DNA of 64,000 nucleotides, taken from positions 59,843,408-59,907,407 of the forward strand of contig OY829329.1 of NCBI GenBank assembly GCA_963691655.1, written 5' to 3'. This DNA comes from Toxonevra muliebris. Lineage: Eukaryota > Arthropoda > Insecta > Diptera > Pallopteridae. Position numbers and translations under genes: made by a program. Numbering within the stretch: position 1 is the stretch's first letter; each line of letters opens with the position of its first letter. The notes beneath the pieces were generated by a model, which had not been told where the DNA came from, searched no databases, and saw only the letters and a program-made list of their open reading frames with translations. Shown here one piece after another: positions 1 to 13,737 of this stretch.

Positions 1-1718
1 TTTTGTAGAATGGTTGACGCTGCTTTAAAGTAATTTCCAAATCACTACTGTTCTCCGGAACATATACTGAAATAGCTGGAAGTTTTACAATATACTATTT
101 TCGATAAAAAGCTTGAGCATAGAAAACACAAGTGAATACAAAAGATTCATTAAGATCATGGCTCTTTAATTGAAAGGCTGTCGGAAGCAACGAGAAGGCT
201 TGGTTTGGATTTTGATCTAGTTATTTGCCAGCCTTCTTCAAACTTCAAATCCAAGATCCACCTCTAATAACTACACGTGTACTTTGTATATGAAATACAT
301 ATAAAGTTCGGGTTCGTGAATTAAAAAGCAAACTATCAGAGTTCTTAAGTTGGAGAACACGCTTGAAAAAACTTTCAAAAATTTAAGTTTTAACTTTAAA
401 ATCGTGAGAATCGTTTCTGACTCTACAGCTTGATCTCAAATAGGCGGTAAAAAAATTTATTTCAATTTCTCATTTAAGTGAGTAGAGTTTACAATATTCG
501 AGTATGACTGAATTTCGCGTATTTTACTAGATTGTATTTCTTGAATTCCATTTTCTCATGCGTTTTACCTTTACTACTTTATAGAACTTTGGCATTTTGT
601 GTGTGAGTTTGAAGCTTTTTTTGCTTCTTTTAATTCCTCCGCGTTTTCTTCAACTATTTCTTCTGCTGTTGCCTTTTATATTTGTTGTATTTTTGGTTAA
701 TTAATTTTTACGTTTTTGTGCGTTTTATGTGCGTTAGTATGCGTGCGCTTGTGTGAATTGATGATTGCGCGCAATGACAAATTTTTGTATTTTGCATTCA
801 GCGAGTGGAATGATCGCTTGTTCATTTTTCAAGGTTATGGATTTATAGTATATTCGTTTATATCTATCTAAAAATTGTTGTTAGCTTTTTTTTTTTTTTT
901 TGTAGATTTTGATTGAGGTGACTTTGTAGTTGTTGTGTTTTTGCTGCTGCTAGTGCTGTAATTTATTCTTTTTCTAATTATGTATTTAAAAGTTTTTATT
1001 TTATGCAAATTGCTTGTTTTTTTAACATGGCTTGAAAATAATTTAAATTTAACTTGTATACGCATCTATTTTGCATAAATGTCTGTATCTCTTAATACTA
1101 CCTACTAAATACTCATCTTCTTCTTCTCCGTTTTTTTTTTTTTTTTTTTGGATTCTAATAGTTTAGAATTTTTATCAGGTACCTTCTTGATTTTGTTGTT
1201 GTTGCTTTTGTTCGAAGCTTACGCAATATTTATGTGTATTTATGCATTAATTAAGCAGCACACACACTTGTCGAATATGAAAAAATTATTTTGATATTTT
1301 TTTATGAATATATAATTATTTATTATAATTTTTTTTATAAAGTCGTTTGAAAGTTTTCTGTTAAAGTTAAGTTGGAAGTAATTTAACAAATGTTCTTGGG
1401 AAAGAACTGGAATTTTCGTGTATTCAATTACAATTCCACTTTGCATATTTATGAATATATTAAACAATAGCGGGATAGTTAGTGGAAAAGAACTTTACAT
1501 GAGACCTGGTGAAGGTTGTAGGACTGGTAGAACTTAAACTGTGGATATACATACATAGAAACCAAATGTGCTAGACCTCAAATTACTGCGTTTCACAAAC
1601 GTTTCAGAATGAATAACTGTCAAGCTTAAAAATATAAGCGATTTTTTAACTTTTCACGAAAAATAAACTTCCGTAGACTTAAGAATTTACGACAAGTTGG
1701 GGTAAATATCTTTAATTG

Positions 1719-1915
1719 GAAAGAAGAAGGGAGGAAAGAAGGCAGAAGAATATGTAAGAAGAGGAGGAGGGCCATAGAACAGCTGGAAGAAGAGATGTAA
1801 AGAGAGGATATAGGACGGTGGGAAGGTAAAAGCGAAGATAGATAGATAAGAAGGAAGGGAGGAAGAAAGAGTGCGAGGAAAGAAAGTAAGACGGTAGGAA
1901 AAGAGTGCCAAGATC
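1719..1915 (+). repeat. purine-rich (GA) tract
   Basis: About 200 bases that are overwhelmingly A and G on the plus strand, in irregular GAAG/GGAA/GATA units rather than a clean microsatellite. The two overlapping open frames on the opposite strand are a by-product of this composition. Confidence 0.75.
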
Positions 1916-2796
1916 AAGGTTTTCTATTGAATTTACAAGCAATTTTCTTAAGTTTTGCCAAACGATTGAGATTGAAATTTTCTCAATAAAAAAAATATTG
2001 AAAAATTTTAAAATATTTTTACTAACCTTCCACTCATTTTAAAAGAATATTTTGATTTATTAAAAATTCCATTAAAAATTCTACTGATCTCAAAATCAAT
2101 TACTTGTGATTTCTATGTGAGTGTATATGAATGTAGTATAATTTTGCACCACATAATAAACAAGTATTTACCCACATCTGTACGCATTAAAGCAAACAGA
2201 ACACAAAAAACTATAAGCCAGAACAATAACAAAAACTAAAAACTAGTCAGCAAAACAAAACGCGAAAATTCGGTGAAGTTCAAGGTATAATTCCAAAAAA
2301 AAAAAAAAAAAAAAAGATATTAAAACTAAAAAAAATTTCAACAACAATTACAATTGACAGATGAGGGTATAACGACGATATAAAGGGGCACGCATAGATA
2401 GCAGCAGCAGCAGCAGCACTTCAAACACTCAAGCACACACACACACACATACCCATGGAGCAACCGTCGCAGCAAACTTTATTCTACAGCATATTCTTAA
2501 CTCAACCTCTACCTTCCTCTTCCTATTGCTCTCGCTCTCTCAATCATTTCGGTGCTCACCTTATATCAATCAGGCAGGCTGGCTCTCTTTCTATATAAAG
2601 TTTTTGTTGTTGTTCTGCAATTAGTTAGTTTATTTTTATGTTGTGTCATTAGAGCACAAAAGCAAGAGTAAAAACAAAAATAAAAACAACAACAACTATT
2701 TTTATAGGGAAAAGAGCTTTGGAGCACAAAGCTTTGCATGTCGACATCGTGGCGTATTCGTATCTTAACTGCGATCGAACTATAATAATGCATGTA

Positions 2797-2815
2797 TGTG
2801 TGTGTGTGTGTGTGT
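2797..2815 (+). repeat. (GT)n microsatellite
   Basis: Uninterrupted GT dinucleotide run of about 19 bases, within a CAG/CA-rich island that also has a CA run near 2437-2450. Confidence 0.85.
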
Positions 2816-5242
2816 ATTAATGCGTACGCCCGTTTGAGAATGTGTAAGAGTGTTTGATAGCAACGAAAAATCAAAATAGAAATATTTGGTTGTTGTTATT
2901 GTTTCTTGTTATAATTTTGCAATATTTATTGGGAAAAAACGAAAACTAAAAGTCAAAGGGTGCGTAAAACTTGCATGGACGAAAAACTGAAGAAGAGAAG
3001 GGAGTACGGAAGCGAGGCGACTTTAGAGAGTAGCGCAGTCAGTAAAGGGTATGGCTAAATGATAAGGCAATCGGGCGAACGTATATGTCATCATCGTTTG
3101 AGTAGTGTATGCGTGCGGTTTTTTTTTTTTACTTTATTCTTCGTTGAATTTTTGTGTTTTTTGTTTTTTTGGCACACAAACATTTATGAAATTTATTCTA
3201 AAAATATGCGTGAGCGTGGGAGTTAGTGTTTTTGTTTTTTGTATTTTTTATTTTTATTTTAAGTATTTCTTTCTTCTTTTCTATTTTGTATGCGAATATG
3301 TTTTGCATACATATATTTATTTTATTTATATTGGGTGTGTGCGTTGCTTGCGATGGTGGTGCCGCGAGATGTGTGAGGTGCGTGTACGCACGAGAACGAG
3401 GAAGGTCATTACGCATTAAAATGCAATCGGTATTTTTATGCAAATTACCTATTAGAAAATATACACTCGTACAGGAGGATCTACGACATTCGATAAGCAA
3501 GCAAATTCATGTTTGCCGATAATGAAATTTATCGCATCGGATTAGTTATTCAGTTAAAGTTTTACTGGGTTACATATACTTGTACTTATAAAAAACTTCA
3601 TAATCAAATATAGGTAGAGCGCATATAGGAAACCAGCAGGAAAGTATGATGTAGTAAGCGAAAAAGGAATTAGTATTCGCAACCTAGTAAGTTATAAAAA
3701 TGACGATGTCATAAAAAAGTAATGTTCCCTTTTCGCATTGATCATTCTTAGAGTAAATAATTGTTCATTGGGAAATGTAGTGTAAAGCAAAAAGGAACGA
3801 AAACAGTTTCCATTTTTGTAATGATTCAATTCCCTTATAAAGAGAAATGATCCTAAATTTATTGTAAAATAGATCCATTTTTATTGAAGAATTCAACGAT
3901 TAATCTTGCATTATCTGCTTTCTCGTTGGGAATTCCCAACTAAGCGCATGTATGCATGTTTGTCTTGTGCTACCATTTTCCACGCGCCTGTCAGATTTTT
4001 TTTAGTTTAGCAAAAACATATTTGCAGATTACTTATCTGATATTTTTGTAATAGCTTTTTTCTTCTGCAGTAAATCAGTTCTAGATTATTGCTCGCAACA
4101 AGCGAAAAGCTTTGAAGCTTATTAATATAATTTTAATACTGACAAACAAAAAATTTTGTGTTTTCAAGCTTTTATCGGCATTACTAATGATAGGCTTTCA
4201 AATTTCCTTTTGAAAGACAAAATCTTTAATGGTTATTCTACGTCTGTAACAACTGAACAACAACTTGTTGCAAACTTAAAGCTTTGTTTGCACTAAAGCT
4301 TAAAGCTTTATTTCTCGTTTAACCATTAATGGGTTAGATCAGGTATGCCCAACGTCAATGTATACAATTTGTGCGATCGTGTTGGATATGCCTACGATCT
4401 GTCGTGTATGTCTAAAAGCACATCAGCTCTATATGTGTACATGTAAAAGTACAAAAGCTCTTTTCGCTCGCGAGCTTAAGGGCTGGGCATATTTGGTCTA
4501 GATATACCAGCGCACATACATAGGCTACTTGCTTATGAGCAGATATTGTTTGATACCAACCGATTTTTATACTCGCGAGCTAAAAAAATTAAACTTTTTT
4601 TATTAGATTTAAGTGTTTGCAAGCAAAACGCTTTTAAATTTAAAGCTGTAATCAATATCATTTTTATTATTAGAAACGGGATCTGCACTGCGACTTTAAG
4701 ATCCATTGTGCCCGCGTTATTATGGTTCAGATAGATGATTTGATCCTGAACATAAACTGATCTACGTTCACTACATGAAGTTTAGGTATGAAAAGAGTTT
4801 TTTCCTACGTCAGAGATTAAATCTAGATAACTCAAGAGGAGGATATGCAAAACGTAAATTTTGTTCTACCTAGAGCTGAACAAGCAAAAAATTTGTAATC
4901 GTCCAAGTTTCAGATACAAAACTTCGCTCATGTATTCCCACCGCTCAGTGCCCCGTAATATCAAAGTTTTCTCATGTTAAAGAAAAGTAAGTAAAAGGGG
5001 CTTTTCAAGTCGTAAAGTTCCAATTGAAGCTTTTACTTATAATTTACTTTCTTTGGCTTGTAAATAACACTGTGCTAGTCATAAAATCTAGCGGACGGGA
5101 TACAATTTTTTTTTAAGTTTTATCTTGGGGGTATACTACGAAGATACATGTTCCTCTTCTTATTGCGGTAAAAATTGGTATCGAGGGATTTTTGGTGTGA
5201 AAAAATTTAATTTTATTTGCAGAAAAAAATAATTTTAGACAT

Positions 5243-5301
5243 ACCTCCCATACCAAAAACCGTCAAAAATCCCCAAAAAGTGGAAAATTTGTATGGGAGG
5301 T
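5243..5301. repeat. short hairpin next to foldback element
   Basis: ACCTCCCATAC at 5243-5253 is the exact reverse complement of GTATGGGAGGT at 5291-5301, with a 37-base loop. It abuts the outer end of the left foldback arm and may belong to the same element. Confidence 0.6.
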
Positions 5302-5961
5302 ACCCTTAGTTTACATCAAAATAGCTTAAATTTTTACACACATTATTATTATCATTAAAAAGATAGTTTCTGAAAGTTTCAGAATAATCGGCTAAAAAAT
5401 AATCCAGTTCTCATCATCAGCGATCAAACGTAACTAACGAAAATTACACTATCCGACAAAAATAAATTTTTCCAAAAATAACAAGGTTCTGCACGTGGAT
5501 TCTGATAGAACTCGGGAGAAAAAATTATACGGGTCTCGGCGTTTTAAAAGTTTACCTCAAATATTTTTTGTACGCTGGCCTAAATTTTGCCCATTTCTAA
5601 CAGATTAAGTAAAATAAACCATAAGACAACTTGTTAGTTTTGCATCAATGCTTGTTTGAATGCTCGGAAATTTGTAGTAGAATTTCCCGTAGAATATTTT
5701 CCTGCAACATATTAACCCTTTAGCGCCAACCAGTACGGGTCATTTTTGCCCTTACCGAAAAAAGTTACTTTTTTGACCCTTTACGAGGGTTGATAGAGGG
5801 TTAATATGTTCAAGAAATGTGCTGCCCATGAAATTTTACTATAGGTCAGTGAACAACAAAACTCAACAACATAACTCAACATGAGAACTGGATGCTTATT
5901 TTTTAGCAACTTTCATGTGTGCAAAAATTAAATTTATTTCGTTGTAAAATAAGGGTACCTG
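5298..5961. mobile_element. foldback/MITE-like element
   Basis: The ends form an imperfect long inverted repeat. The left arm starts AGGTACCCTTAGTTTAC, continues through a TTTTTACACACAT block (about 5331-5345) and a CTAAAAAATAATCCAGTTCTCAT block (about 5392-5414). The right arm carries the complements of these blocks in reverse order, ending AAGGGTACCT at 5951-5960. The centre holds a second palindrome, AACATATTAACCCT (5706-5719) against AGGGTTAATATGTT (5797-5810). The arms differ by indels. No coding capacity is visible, so this is probably a non-autonomous DNA element. Confidence 0.65.
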
Positions 5962-6710
5962 CCTTTTCTTTTTTAAATTCGAGCACAGTGTAAATAATAC
6001 CACTTCGATCTGATAGTGGGCCACATTGGCTCTTATGATAACATGTTGACAAGTGATATCAAAGTTTTAGATATTGTGGCCATTCAGGGGTTGTCTTATG
6101 GTTCAGTTGTCCATATTCTCGTCCATATTTACCCAATAAAATTTGAATTCTGATTTCATTTGCAAATGTCCTCTTTTTTCTCGGACAGAGATATATTGGG
6201 CCATTGAAATGTTTCTTGATAAAAAAATCGATTTACCCTGATCCAAGATTAGTAAACTTCCTAGTTTCGTCCAGATTCAAGTCAATTCAAGTTAATACAA
6301 TACAATTCACCGAAGACAAAAGTTGTCATCCGATAGAGTGGAATTAGAAAACCTTTGAACCCGACACTTTCGTTTTTTATACGATTCATATGATAAGGAG
6401 TGACTAATCAAGTTTAGTATCATCTAAATATATTAAAATATTTCCTTCTTTTAGTATATATCGAAATTTAATTAAAAAGCGGTTTTACTTACAGTAATCA
6501 AGAATTTCCAAAGAAAGTGTGTATTAAATTAAAAGATGCATGTCTTTAACGCTTTTTAGCTAAATAAACAGCTTTGTTCAAAGTTATACATTAAATTTTC
6601 AAACTAGTTACGTTTCATTTTCAATGAGAATAGTTTCAATAATTAGTGAAAAAAAACAAAAAACTAGCGAATGAACGAGCATGTCCAAATTTAAATATGT
6701 CCTTTTGAAT

Positions 6711-6731
6711 GCACACACACACACACACACA
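6711..6731 (+). repeat. (CA)n microsatellite
   Basis: Uninterrupted CA run of about 20 bases, followed by ACAAACAAACA. Confidence 0.85.
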
Positions 6732-8104
6732 AACAAACATAGGTACACACAAATCCTTTTGATCTAATTAACAAAATCCTCAAAACTCTTATGCCTATCC
6801 CAAATGTTGAACGAAACATTGTGATGCGGAGAGGAGAGTGAATGAGGCATTAATAAAATGCAAGGGGTTTGAGATGTATGTATACAAGCAAACTAACACA
6901 CGCACTAAGCGACACATATACCCACATAGATAGACGCATTTATTATAGTGAAAGTGATAGTGAAAGTTCTATGCCAAAATAATATACATTAAAAAAAAAA
7001 AACCAAAATTGGGCAACAAAAAACAGCAGCATACAAAAACAAAAAGCAACAACATACAACAACAACAACAACTGAATCTTTGTGTGTTTAATATTCCTTA
7101 ACAAAATTAGAACATTGTAACGCAGCAACCATACGTTGACGTTGTTGCTGCTATTGTATTGCGTTACGTTGCGTTGGAGTTGCTCTTTAGAATCTAGAAA
7201 TAATGAGAATTGTGAATTTTATGCTTTTGCCTTTTTGGTTTGCCGTTGCTATTGTTGTTGTTGGTGTTTATCTGAATTTAGTTATAAATATAAGTGAAGT
7301 GTTTGTGCCATTGTAACTGAATATTATATTAAGTATTTGCAGTGCAAAATTCACGCACACACTCACACCTTAATGCATACATATATATACACAAACTTTC
7401 AGTAAATAAGGTATTTAAGTCATTTTCACAGATGTTGATGCTGCTGTTGCTGCTGATAAACGAATTCAGGTCAACAGTATAATTTCTAAATTGGAGGGCA
7501 TGAGAGACATGACACGGTGTGAAGAATTGAAAAACAAAAGGGGATGTTTTTCTACAGTGTCAACCAAATAAGAACAACAACAACAAAAAGTGGATAATGA
7601 TGTACAACAGCGGCAACGGCAGCATAATCGTATGTTGAGAAAATTCTCGACTGTTTTTATTTGGTTTTAAATTGGACCATTCAAAAAAAAAAAAAAAAAA
7701 AATTTCCAAAATGACAATCGATAAGGGTATTACTTTTTTGTACTTATGTACATATGTGTGGGTATGTGAATAGAAGTGTGCTTTAATATCAAATGTATAA
7801 CACAAACATTCATAGATTCAAGGATATTCAAGAAGTTAGAGAAAAGAACTATAAAGAGAGTTCCAAAACTGAAAACATGGCTACATGGAATATGGAAACA
7901 TTGCACTAACTTCTCTCCTAAAATATCATTTATAGTAATTTTTTCAAAACTGGCATTTATGCTTCTTGATGTGGTGGCAGAGCACACATTTCCCCATAAC
8001 ATTATATATTTATAAGTTGTGTGTATTTTTAAGATATCAAGTCACTATATCTCTCGAATAATGGTTAATTTTTTAGACTACATTAGTTTATATCGTTATT
8101 AGAA

Positions 8105-8370
8105 TATGATTTTATATTTTGATTCTGTCTGTAGCTCTCGCACTGGTTTTGATTCGGACAGTATCTTAAATTCTGACTCTGGATTTAATTTTAGCTTTGA
8201 CTTTGAATTTGATTCTGACTGAGATATAAATTCTGGTTCTAATTTTGGCTTACACTCTGGGTCTAAAATTTAGAGTTTTGGACTTGCCACTGAGGATGAT
8301 TCAGTTCCAAACTTAAGTCTTGGAGCTAACTTTGGAACTGAAGCTAACGCTGACTGAGATTTAGACTACA
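8105..8370 (+). repeat. degenerate TTTGATTCTGACT-like repeat
   Basis: Repeated irregular phrases of the form GATTCTGACT, TTTGACTTTGAATTTGATTCTGACTG and CTAATTTTGG recur about every 12-18 bases. It resembles, in style, the larger 12 bp array at 33.8-34.6 kb. Units are too diverged to give an exact period by eye. Confidence 0.4.
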
Positions 8371-10386
8371 AGCTCTGGCTTTTGATATTTAAGTCTATTT
8401 CGGTATTAGTTTTCAGAAGCTAACCGTTGATAGAGATCAGAAATGGTAAAGTTACGTAATTGGAGTGACCAATCGTTGAAGGTTTCACAATTGCCTCTCA
8501 ACTGGAATGTTTGGCCCGGTATTGAAACTGCATCACTACCTGATCATGACACTGAGCACATTTTTAGCGTTAAGGGGAACGACACCATCTAATATCTCCC
8601 CCTCCAGATTTTGAATTTTGAATCCGTTAGTGCTTTTAACTAATTTGAAATTTTGTTTTCACGAAAAGTGCCATTTAGTAGTGAGTTTTAGAATGCACGA
8701 GTGTTTTGAAGGTTGCCCACTAGGCAACCATGAAAGTTCTATTAGATCTAACACCTCCTTCTATTCACATTCAGTTCCAAGCAAGGAGGGGCCATTCTAT
8801 AGTTATCTGGAGAAGTTACCGAAACAAGAGAATATCTGAATCAATATTTCAAAGAGACAACATGCTGGAATTGCTATACCGAGGGATAATTGAACTTAGT
8901 AATAAGAAAAATGGTAAGGCATATCTGAAATATATAAGATAGGCCAGACGGACGGCTCTTTAACGGATAATGGAAATGGAGCAGGAGCATTTGGGCGTAG
9001 GATTAAATATTATAAGACCATAGGTAGATATAGATAATTTTAAAACTAGTGATAGAGTGTCTGGGAAAGGAAACCTTCTTACTTTTCTTTAGAAAAAGGG
9101 GAAGAATATCAAAGGAATTTATACTGGGTAAACCTATCAGGCCTATAAGAAACTTTAGGTTGAGTTACCTTAGAAAACTGGGGAATTTTTTTTATTTTAC
9201 TCATGTTGGTTTTGCACAAAAGATAAGGTTCTGTGAATCATATCTTAGGATAGTTCTTTGTAGTTATGCATACTCGAATAAAGCATCTGGGTGACCATCA
9301 AATAAGTAGTAGACATCCATGAAGCCCATGAAGTGGCATTATAAATCTTATAAGTCAGAGTGTATTCCTGAATAACAACAATAGCGTTATTATTCACCCG
9401 ATTAGATTAATTAAATATATTACTGACTTGGTTTCTATACTTACGTAATGCTTAGCAACTATGTACATTAAAAACATAAGCCTTAGAATATTTTCGAACT
9501 TGAACTTAAACTTATTATTCAAACCGGAAGTTAATATAACATAATTTAGCTACTTGAAATTACAAGCACATTATATAATATCAATTTTTACAAAGATTAA
9601 AATATATTTTATTTTCTTGTTTTTGAAATTTAACAGATGAAGCCAAACATTTTTATGTTTCACACAAACAAGAAACAGCCAAAAACTAAAACTGAATATA
9701 TAGGTGCAAATATAAATCATTAGTAAACATTTACAATACAATTTAAGTGTATATGTTACCCCCGACCCCCCTGGTTTCCCCAACCAACCTTGATTTTTTT
9801 CGCACTTTCAAATGCATTTACACAATAAAGAACAAAAAATAAAAGAAAAAAAGAAAAATAACAAAAATATACGTTCGATGCCAAAATATAAATCAAAAAT
9901 CGAAAAATTTATCAAAACCAAACCAGCACCACCAATACCGCCATCATCAATTCTCCGACTCCAATACCAGCAGTAACAATATAAGGAACATATACTACGA
10001 TACAACAACAAAGCAAACATTGCAAACATCATCTGAAGTGAGCTCGAAAGCATTCGATTTTGCAGTACGGCAGTGCTACATTGTTCCTAAGCACGGGTGC
10101 TCTACTACTGCCATTGCCTGCGTGCAAAAACATAGCGACAACAACAACAACAATAACCAGCAAGGAAAATATGGTATGGTGCGTTGTAGTGCGTTGCGTT
10201 GTACATACCTAAGAGCACAAAATAATTTTTATTGATTTATATGCTATAGCTATTACAACTGACGTTATGTGTTTGTAACAACTCATGGTGTTGCTGCTGT
10301 TGCTCTTACTGTGTTACTATTGCTGCTCCTGCTTCATAATCACAAAAATTTCATGCTTGCAGTTGATTGTATACACACCCATAGCT

Positions 10387-10399
10387 CCCCCCCCCCCCC
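10387..10399 (+). repeat. poly-C run
   Basis: Thirteen consecutive C residues in an otherwise AT-rich region. Confidence 0.9.
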
Positions 10400-11758
10400 A
10401 AATTCTTCTTATTTCTTATTCTACCTTCAAAATTTTCTCCCTCTTTCTGCTGTGCGCCTAAAAATTTCATTCAAAATTTTTGCGTACCTTGTAAATGTAA
10501 CAAATTTTCAGGCAATGCTTTTTCATTTCATTTTGGGTTTTTTGCTTTGCTTTTTGTTTCATTTGAGCATAAAAAGGATAATTGTCGACTGAAATGTAAG
10601 TGAGGCGAAGAAAGAGAAGGCAACAGAGAAGTGGAGCATAGAGAGGCAGTAGAAGAAAAATGCGTGCAAGCATTTTTGCTATAGCAACAAATATGCCATA
10701 TACTATATATACTCAAGTAAATATGCTACACATGCACACGTCTTTTGCGTGTGTGCATGCATGAAATAAATGTACATATGAGTTATGTATGTGTGCGTAT
10801 ATGTGGATGGGTGGTATATATGCGACTGTAAATTTGTCGTCTAATCATTAATTAGCAGGAACGAGAACGACAAAGGCGACGACAACGACAACATAACCAA
10901 AGCAAAACGAATGAAAATATTGTTGATAATTTCAACTACTATACAGTAATTGCATGAGATGTTGCTGTTTCTCTTACAGCTGCTGCTGTTGATGAGTGCG
11001 TTTTGTTCTTGTTACTGAAATGAGTGAATCGAGTATTTTATCATCAAATTATATACATGTATCTACAAGTATTTGTATGTATATATTTCATACTTTCCCA
11101 ATTCGTTTCGTTTCATCTGACAACGACAACGTCAACAATGTTGAAAATGATGATGAAGTAATGTGCATGACATGACATCATATTAAGTGAGCGAGCAAGT
11201 AGAAGCGCGGGTTTTATTTTCTTTGCTATAGATATCCTTCAACGGGATAGATATATACATGTATATGTATGTATGTGTATGTATGCATTTCCTTTTTAGG
11301 CAATTTAATAAGTAGGTATAAAACTCTATATCTCTGCATGTATGCGTGTGTGGGTATATATTTCTCTACTTGTAAACATTTCGAAGCCTAGAGTTGAGTT
11401 TTTTTTTTTTTTTTTTGTAAGCTATAAGAGACAGTTTGCTGTTGCTGTTGCTGCCACTCTTGCTGCTATTTTTACACTTACTGCTGCTTTCTCTGCTTTT
11501 TCTGTCACCCTTACTACTGCTTTTATTGCTGTTGGTTGCTTCTACTTAAGGTATGTTTGCTGCTGAAAATCAATCCATCACAACCTCTTTGAAATGTTGT
11601 CGTTGCTGTCGTTTTAAAATTAATTAAAAAATACGCAAAGGACTTGCGTAGTAATTAAATCAATTTTTTGGAAGCGTAATAGCAATAGCAGCAACGCTGC
11701 AAAACTATGGTAGAGAAAGTTGTTGCAAACATAAATACATATATATGAGACATACATA

Positions 11759-11918
11759 CACTAGCGGATCCAAGGGGGGAGGGGAGCGTTTCGGGGTTAA
11801 AACTCCCGTTAAAACGATGAAAATTTCATACATTTTGATCGTTGGCTTTGAATGAAAAACAAATTTAGGGGAAAAAATAAACTAGACCCCCCTTAGGAAA
11901 TTTCTGGGTTTGCTAGTG
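11759..11918. mobile_element. short CACTAGC-ended MITE, copy 1
   Basis: The ends are inverted: CACTAGCGGATCCA at the left and the complement of CACTAGCAAACCCA at the right. The interior includes a G-run (AAGGGGGGAGGGG) near the left end, a C-run (ACCCCCC) near the right end and a CATTTTGATCGTTG phrase. The same ends and a CATTTTAATCGTTG phrase occur at 16961-17092, so the two are probably one miniature family. No coding content. Confidence 0.6.
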
Positions 11919-12156
11919 CTTACATATGTATTTATGTAGTCTTCTACATTTCTATATTTGTAAGTGTAAGAAGAGAAGTGGTGGTATTCTAGATGCTTAA
12001 TTAATTCAAGTGTTTCTGAGCAGTAAATATTTACAATCCAATAAGAAAAATTTAGATTTTATACAAAATTGATTTTTTGAACCTAAAAACTATGTCAGAA
12101 CATCTAAAATTGTATGGTTTCTATATCATAGAAAGCTACCTACCGAGAAGGTTGCA

Positions 12157-12184
12157 ATAAAAAATAAATAAATAAATAAATAAG
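12157..12184 (+). repeat. (AAAT)n microsatellite
   Basis: Five to six AAAT/TAAA tetranucleotide units just outside the left end of the DD37E element. Confidence 0.85.
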
Positions 12185-13034
12185 AATATATTAAAATAAA
12201 AAAAAATAAATTAATATGAGAAGTGAGATCGAAAAAAATCTCAACATATATAAAATTCAATAATTTTTAAACGGTTGATCTTAGAGTTTTGATTTTTTTT
12301 TATTTAATTGATAATATTTTACAAATTACAGAAAAATATAACTTTTATAGTTCTAACCACTATTTATGCACTCGTCAACCTTTTTTGGTAAGCCTTCCAT
12401 TAGAGATTTGATAGTTGTTTCAGACACCTTTTTGGAACTGTTTGCCCATCTCCTTTTAAAATCTTCGATATTTTGGGACACCTTTTTTGAGCTCTTTAAG
12501 TTTCTTTTCACAAGAACCCAATATCTCTCCACTGGTCTTTGCTCCGAATAATTTGGAGGATTGGCCTCTCTTGGTACAAAAACTATGTTATTACTTTGGT
12601 ACCACTCCAAAGCTTTCTTGCCGTAGTGACATGATGCCAAATTGGGCCAAAAATATGTGGACACATTGTGTTCTCTTATGAAAGGAAGAAGTGTTTTTTC
12701 AAATATTCTTTGATGTATATTTCGGTATTTATAGAGCCTACTGTAACAAATGACTTGCTTCTTTTGCTGCAACTGCATATAGCTTGCTATACCAGGGATT
12801 TTTAAGAAATTTTGTCTGCTTTTGGATTCTAAATTGTTCTTCGATATTTCCTCGAGCATCAGCAACATACAAATTTTGACCAGGAAGCTGCGTAAAATCT
12901 GCCAGTACATACGTTTCGTCGTCCATTATACAACGTGAATATTTTTGTATGAAATTCGATTTTAATTTCCGAGCCCTACTTTTGGCGTCTAAATTTTTTG
13001 CAGCATTCCTGTCTGGAACTTTTTGGACTTTGTA

Positions 13035-13737
13035 TTGGGAGTATGAATGTATAAACTCGTATTTTTTTCGTAATTTGGACATTTATTGTGAAAAAGTGAT
13101 TGCAAATTTATTCCTAAAAGTATTGTCCTTTTCCCATCTTTCTGGTAGCATACGGATTCGGCGTCGAAAGAACTCCTCATCTTTTGAGGCTATCCACGAA
13201 TCGTCTCATTTTTTGAGTTCTTCGAAAGAACGGAAGTGCTGTTCAGCCAGGCCATGTGTCATCGATCGGAACAAGTGGTAATCAGAAGGAGCAATGTCTG
13301 GAGAATACGGCGAGTGGGGTAGCGCTTCCCATTTCGGCGTTTCCAATTATGTTTTTACTTGCCTTGTAATATGCGGCCGAGCATTGTCGTGCTGAAGAAT
13401 AACTTTGTCGTGTCTATTCTCATATTCTGGCCTCCTATCCTTTAATGATCGGCTCAAACGCATCAATTGTAGCCGGTAGCGGTCGCCAGTGATCGTTTCA
13501 TTCGGTTTCAGCAGCTCATAATACACGACACCTTTCATATCCCACCAAATATTCGACATTTTCAGCTATAGTAAAACACTTTTGTAAAATTATGAAAATT
13601 ATTTGACAGATAAATTTTTATAGTATTTTTGGCGCTCTTCGAGATAGAATAGCTGTCAATGTCAAAAAAATGGCGCATATGATAGATATAGATATGAAGT
13701 TAGTCACAATTACGAGTTTATACATTCATACTCCTAA
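13035..13737 (-). mobile_element. mariner (DD34D), internally deleted, nested
   Basis: 27 bp terminal inverted repeats differ at one base: left TTGGGAGTATGAATGTATAA (13035 onward) and right the complement of TTAGGAGTATGAATGTATAA (ending 13737). TA flanks both ends. The flanking DD37E sequence joins across the insertion and matches the uninterrupted copy at 54.79 kb. At 703 bp it is about half the length of an autonomous mariner. Confidence 0.9.
13083..13559 (-). pseudogene. mariner DD34D transposase C-terminal part, broken
   Basis: Minus-strand frame with typical mariner blocks: IWWDMKGVVYYELL, the second catalytic Asp in LQHDNARPH, YSPDIAPSDYHLF with the third Asp, and MLPERWEK near the C-terminus, ending at a TAA at 13083-13085. 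Between the second and third Asp there are 34 residues. A TAA stop interrupts the frame where mariners have a Tyr (after RQVKT, near 13345). The N-terminal half, including the DNA-binding domain and the first Asp, is missing, so it is a non-functional remnant. Confidence 0.85.

Larger units (their letters stand above)
1..5242. other. gene-free noncoding DNA, left edge
   Basis: I see no coding frame with recognisable protein content. About 0.6-3.5 kb is a low-complexity island with poly-T tracts, CAG and CA runs and a purine-rich tract. About 3.5-5.2 kb is plain AT-rich sequence. Frames that stay open here read through homopolymers and microsatellites. Confidence 0.7.
5962..11758. other. gene-free noncoding DNA
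   Basis: No supported gene. 6.7-7.8 kb and 9.8-11.7 kb are low-complexity islands with CAA/CAG/CTG triplets and CA runs. 8.1-8.4 kb is a short degenerate tract of TTTGAATTCTGACT-like units. The rest is AT-rich unique-looking sequence. Confidence 0.65.

Noticed and set aside
3105..3522. Three overlapping frames of about 100 codons on both strands
   Set aside because: All run through poly-T and TG-rich sequence; composition is Phe/Tyr/Cys-rich without motifs.
8618..9294. Several 70-80 codon plus-strand frames
   Set aside because: No shared protein character and no flanking mobile-element ends; consistent with chance.
12366..13281. Plus-strand frames opposite the transposase relics
   Set aside because: They are shadows of the minus-strand DD37E and mariner sequences.
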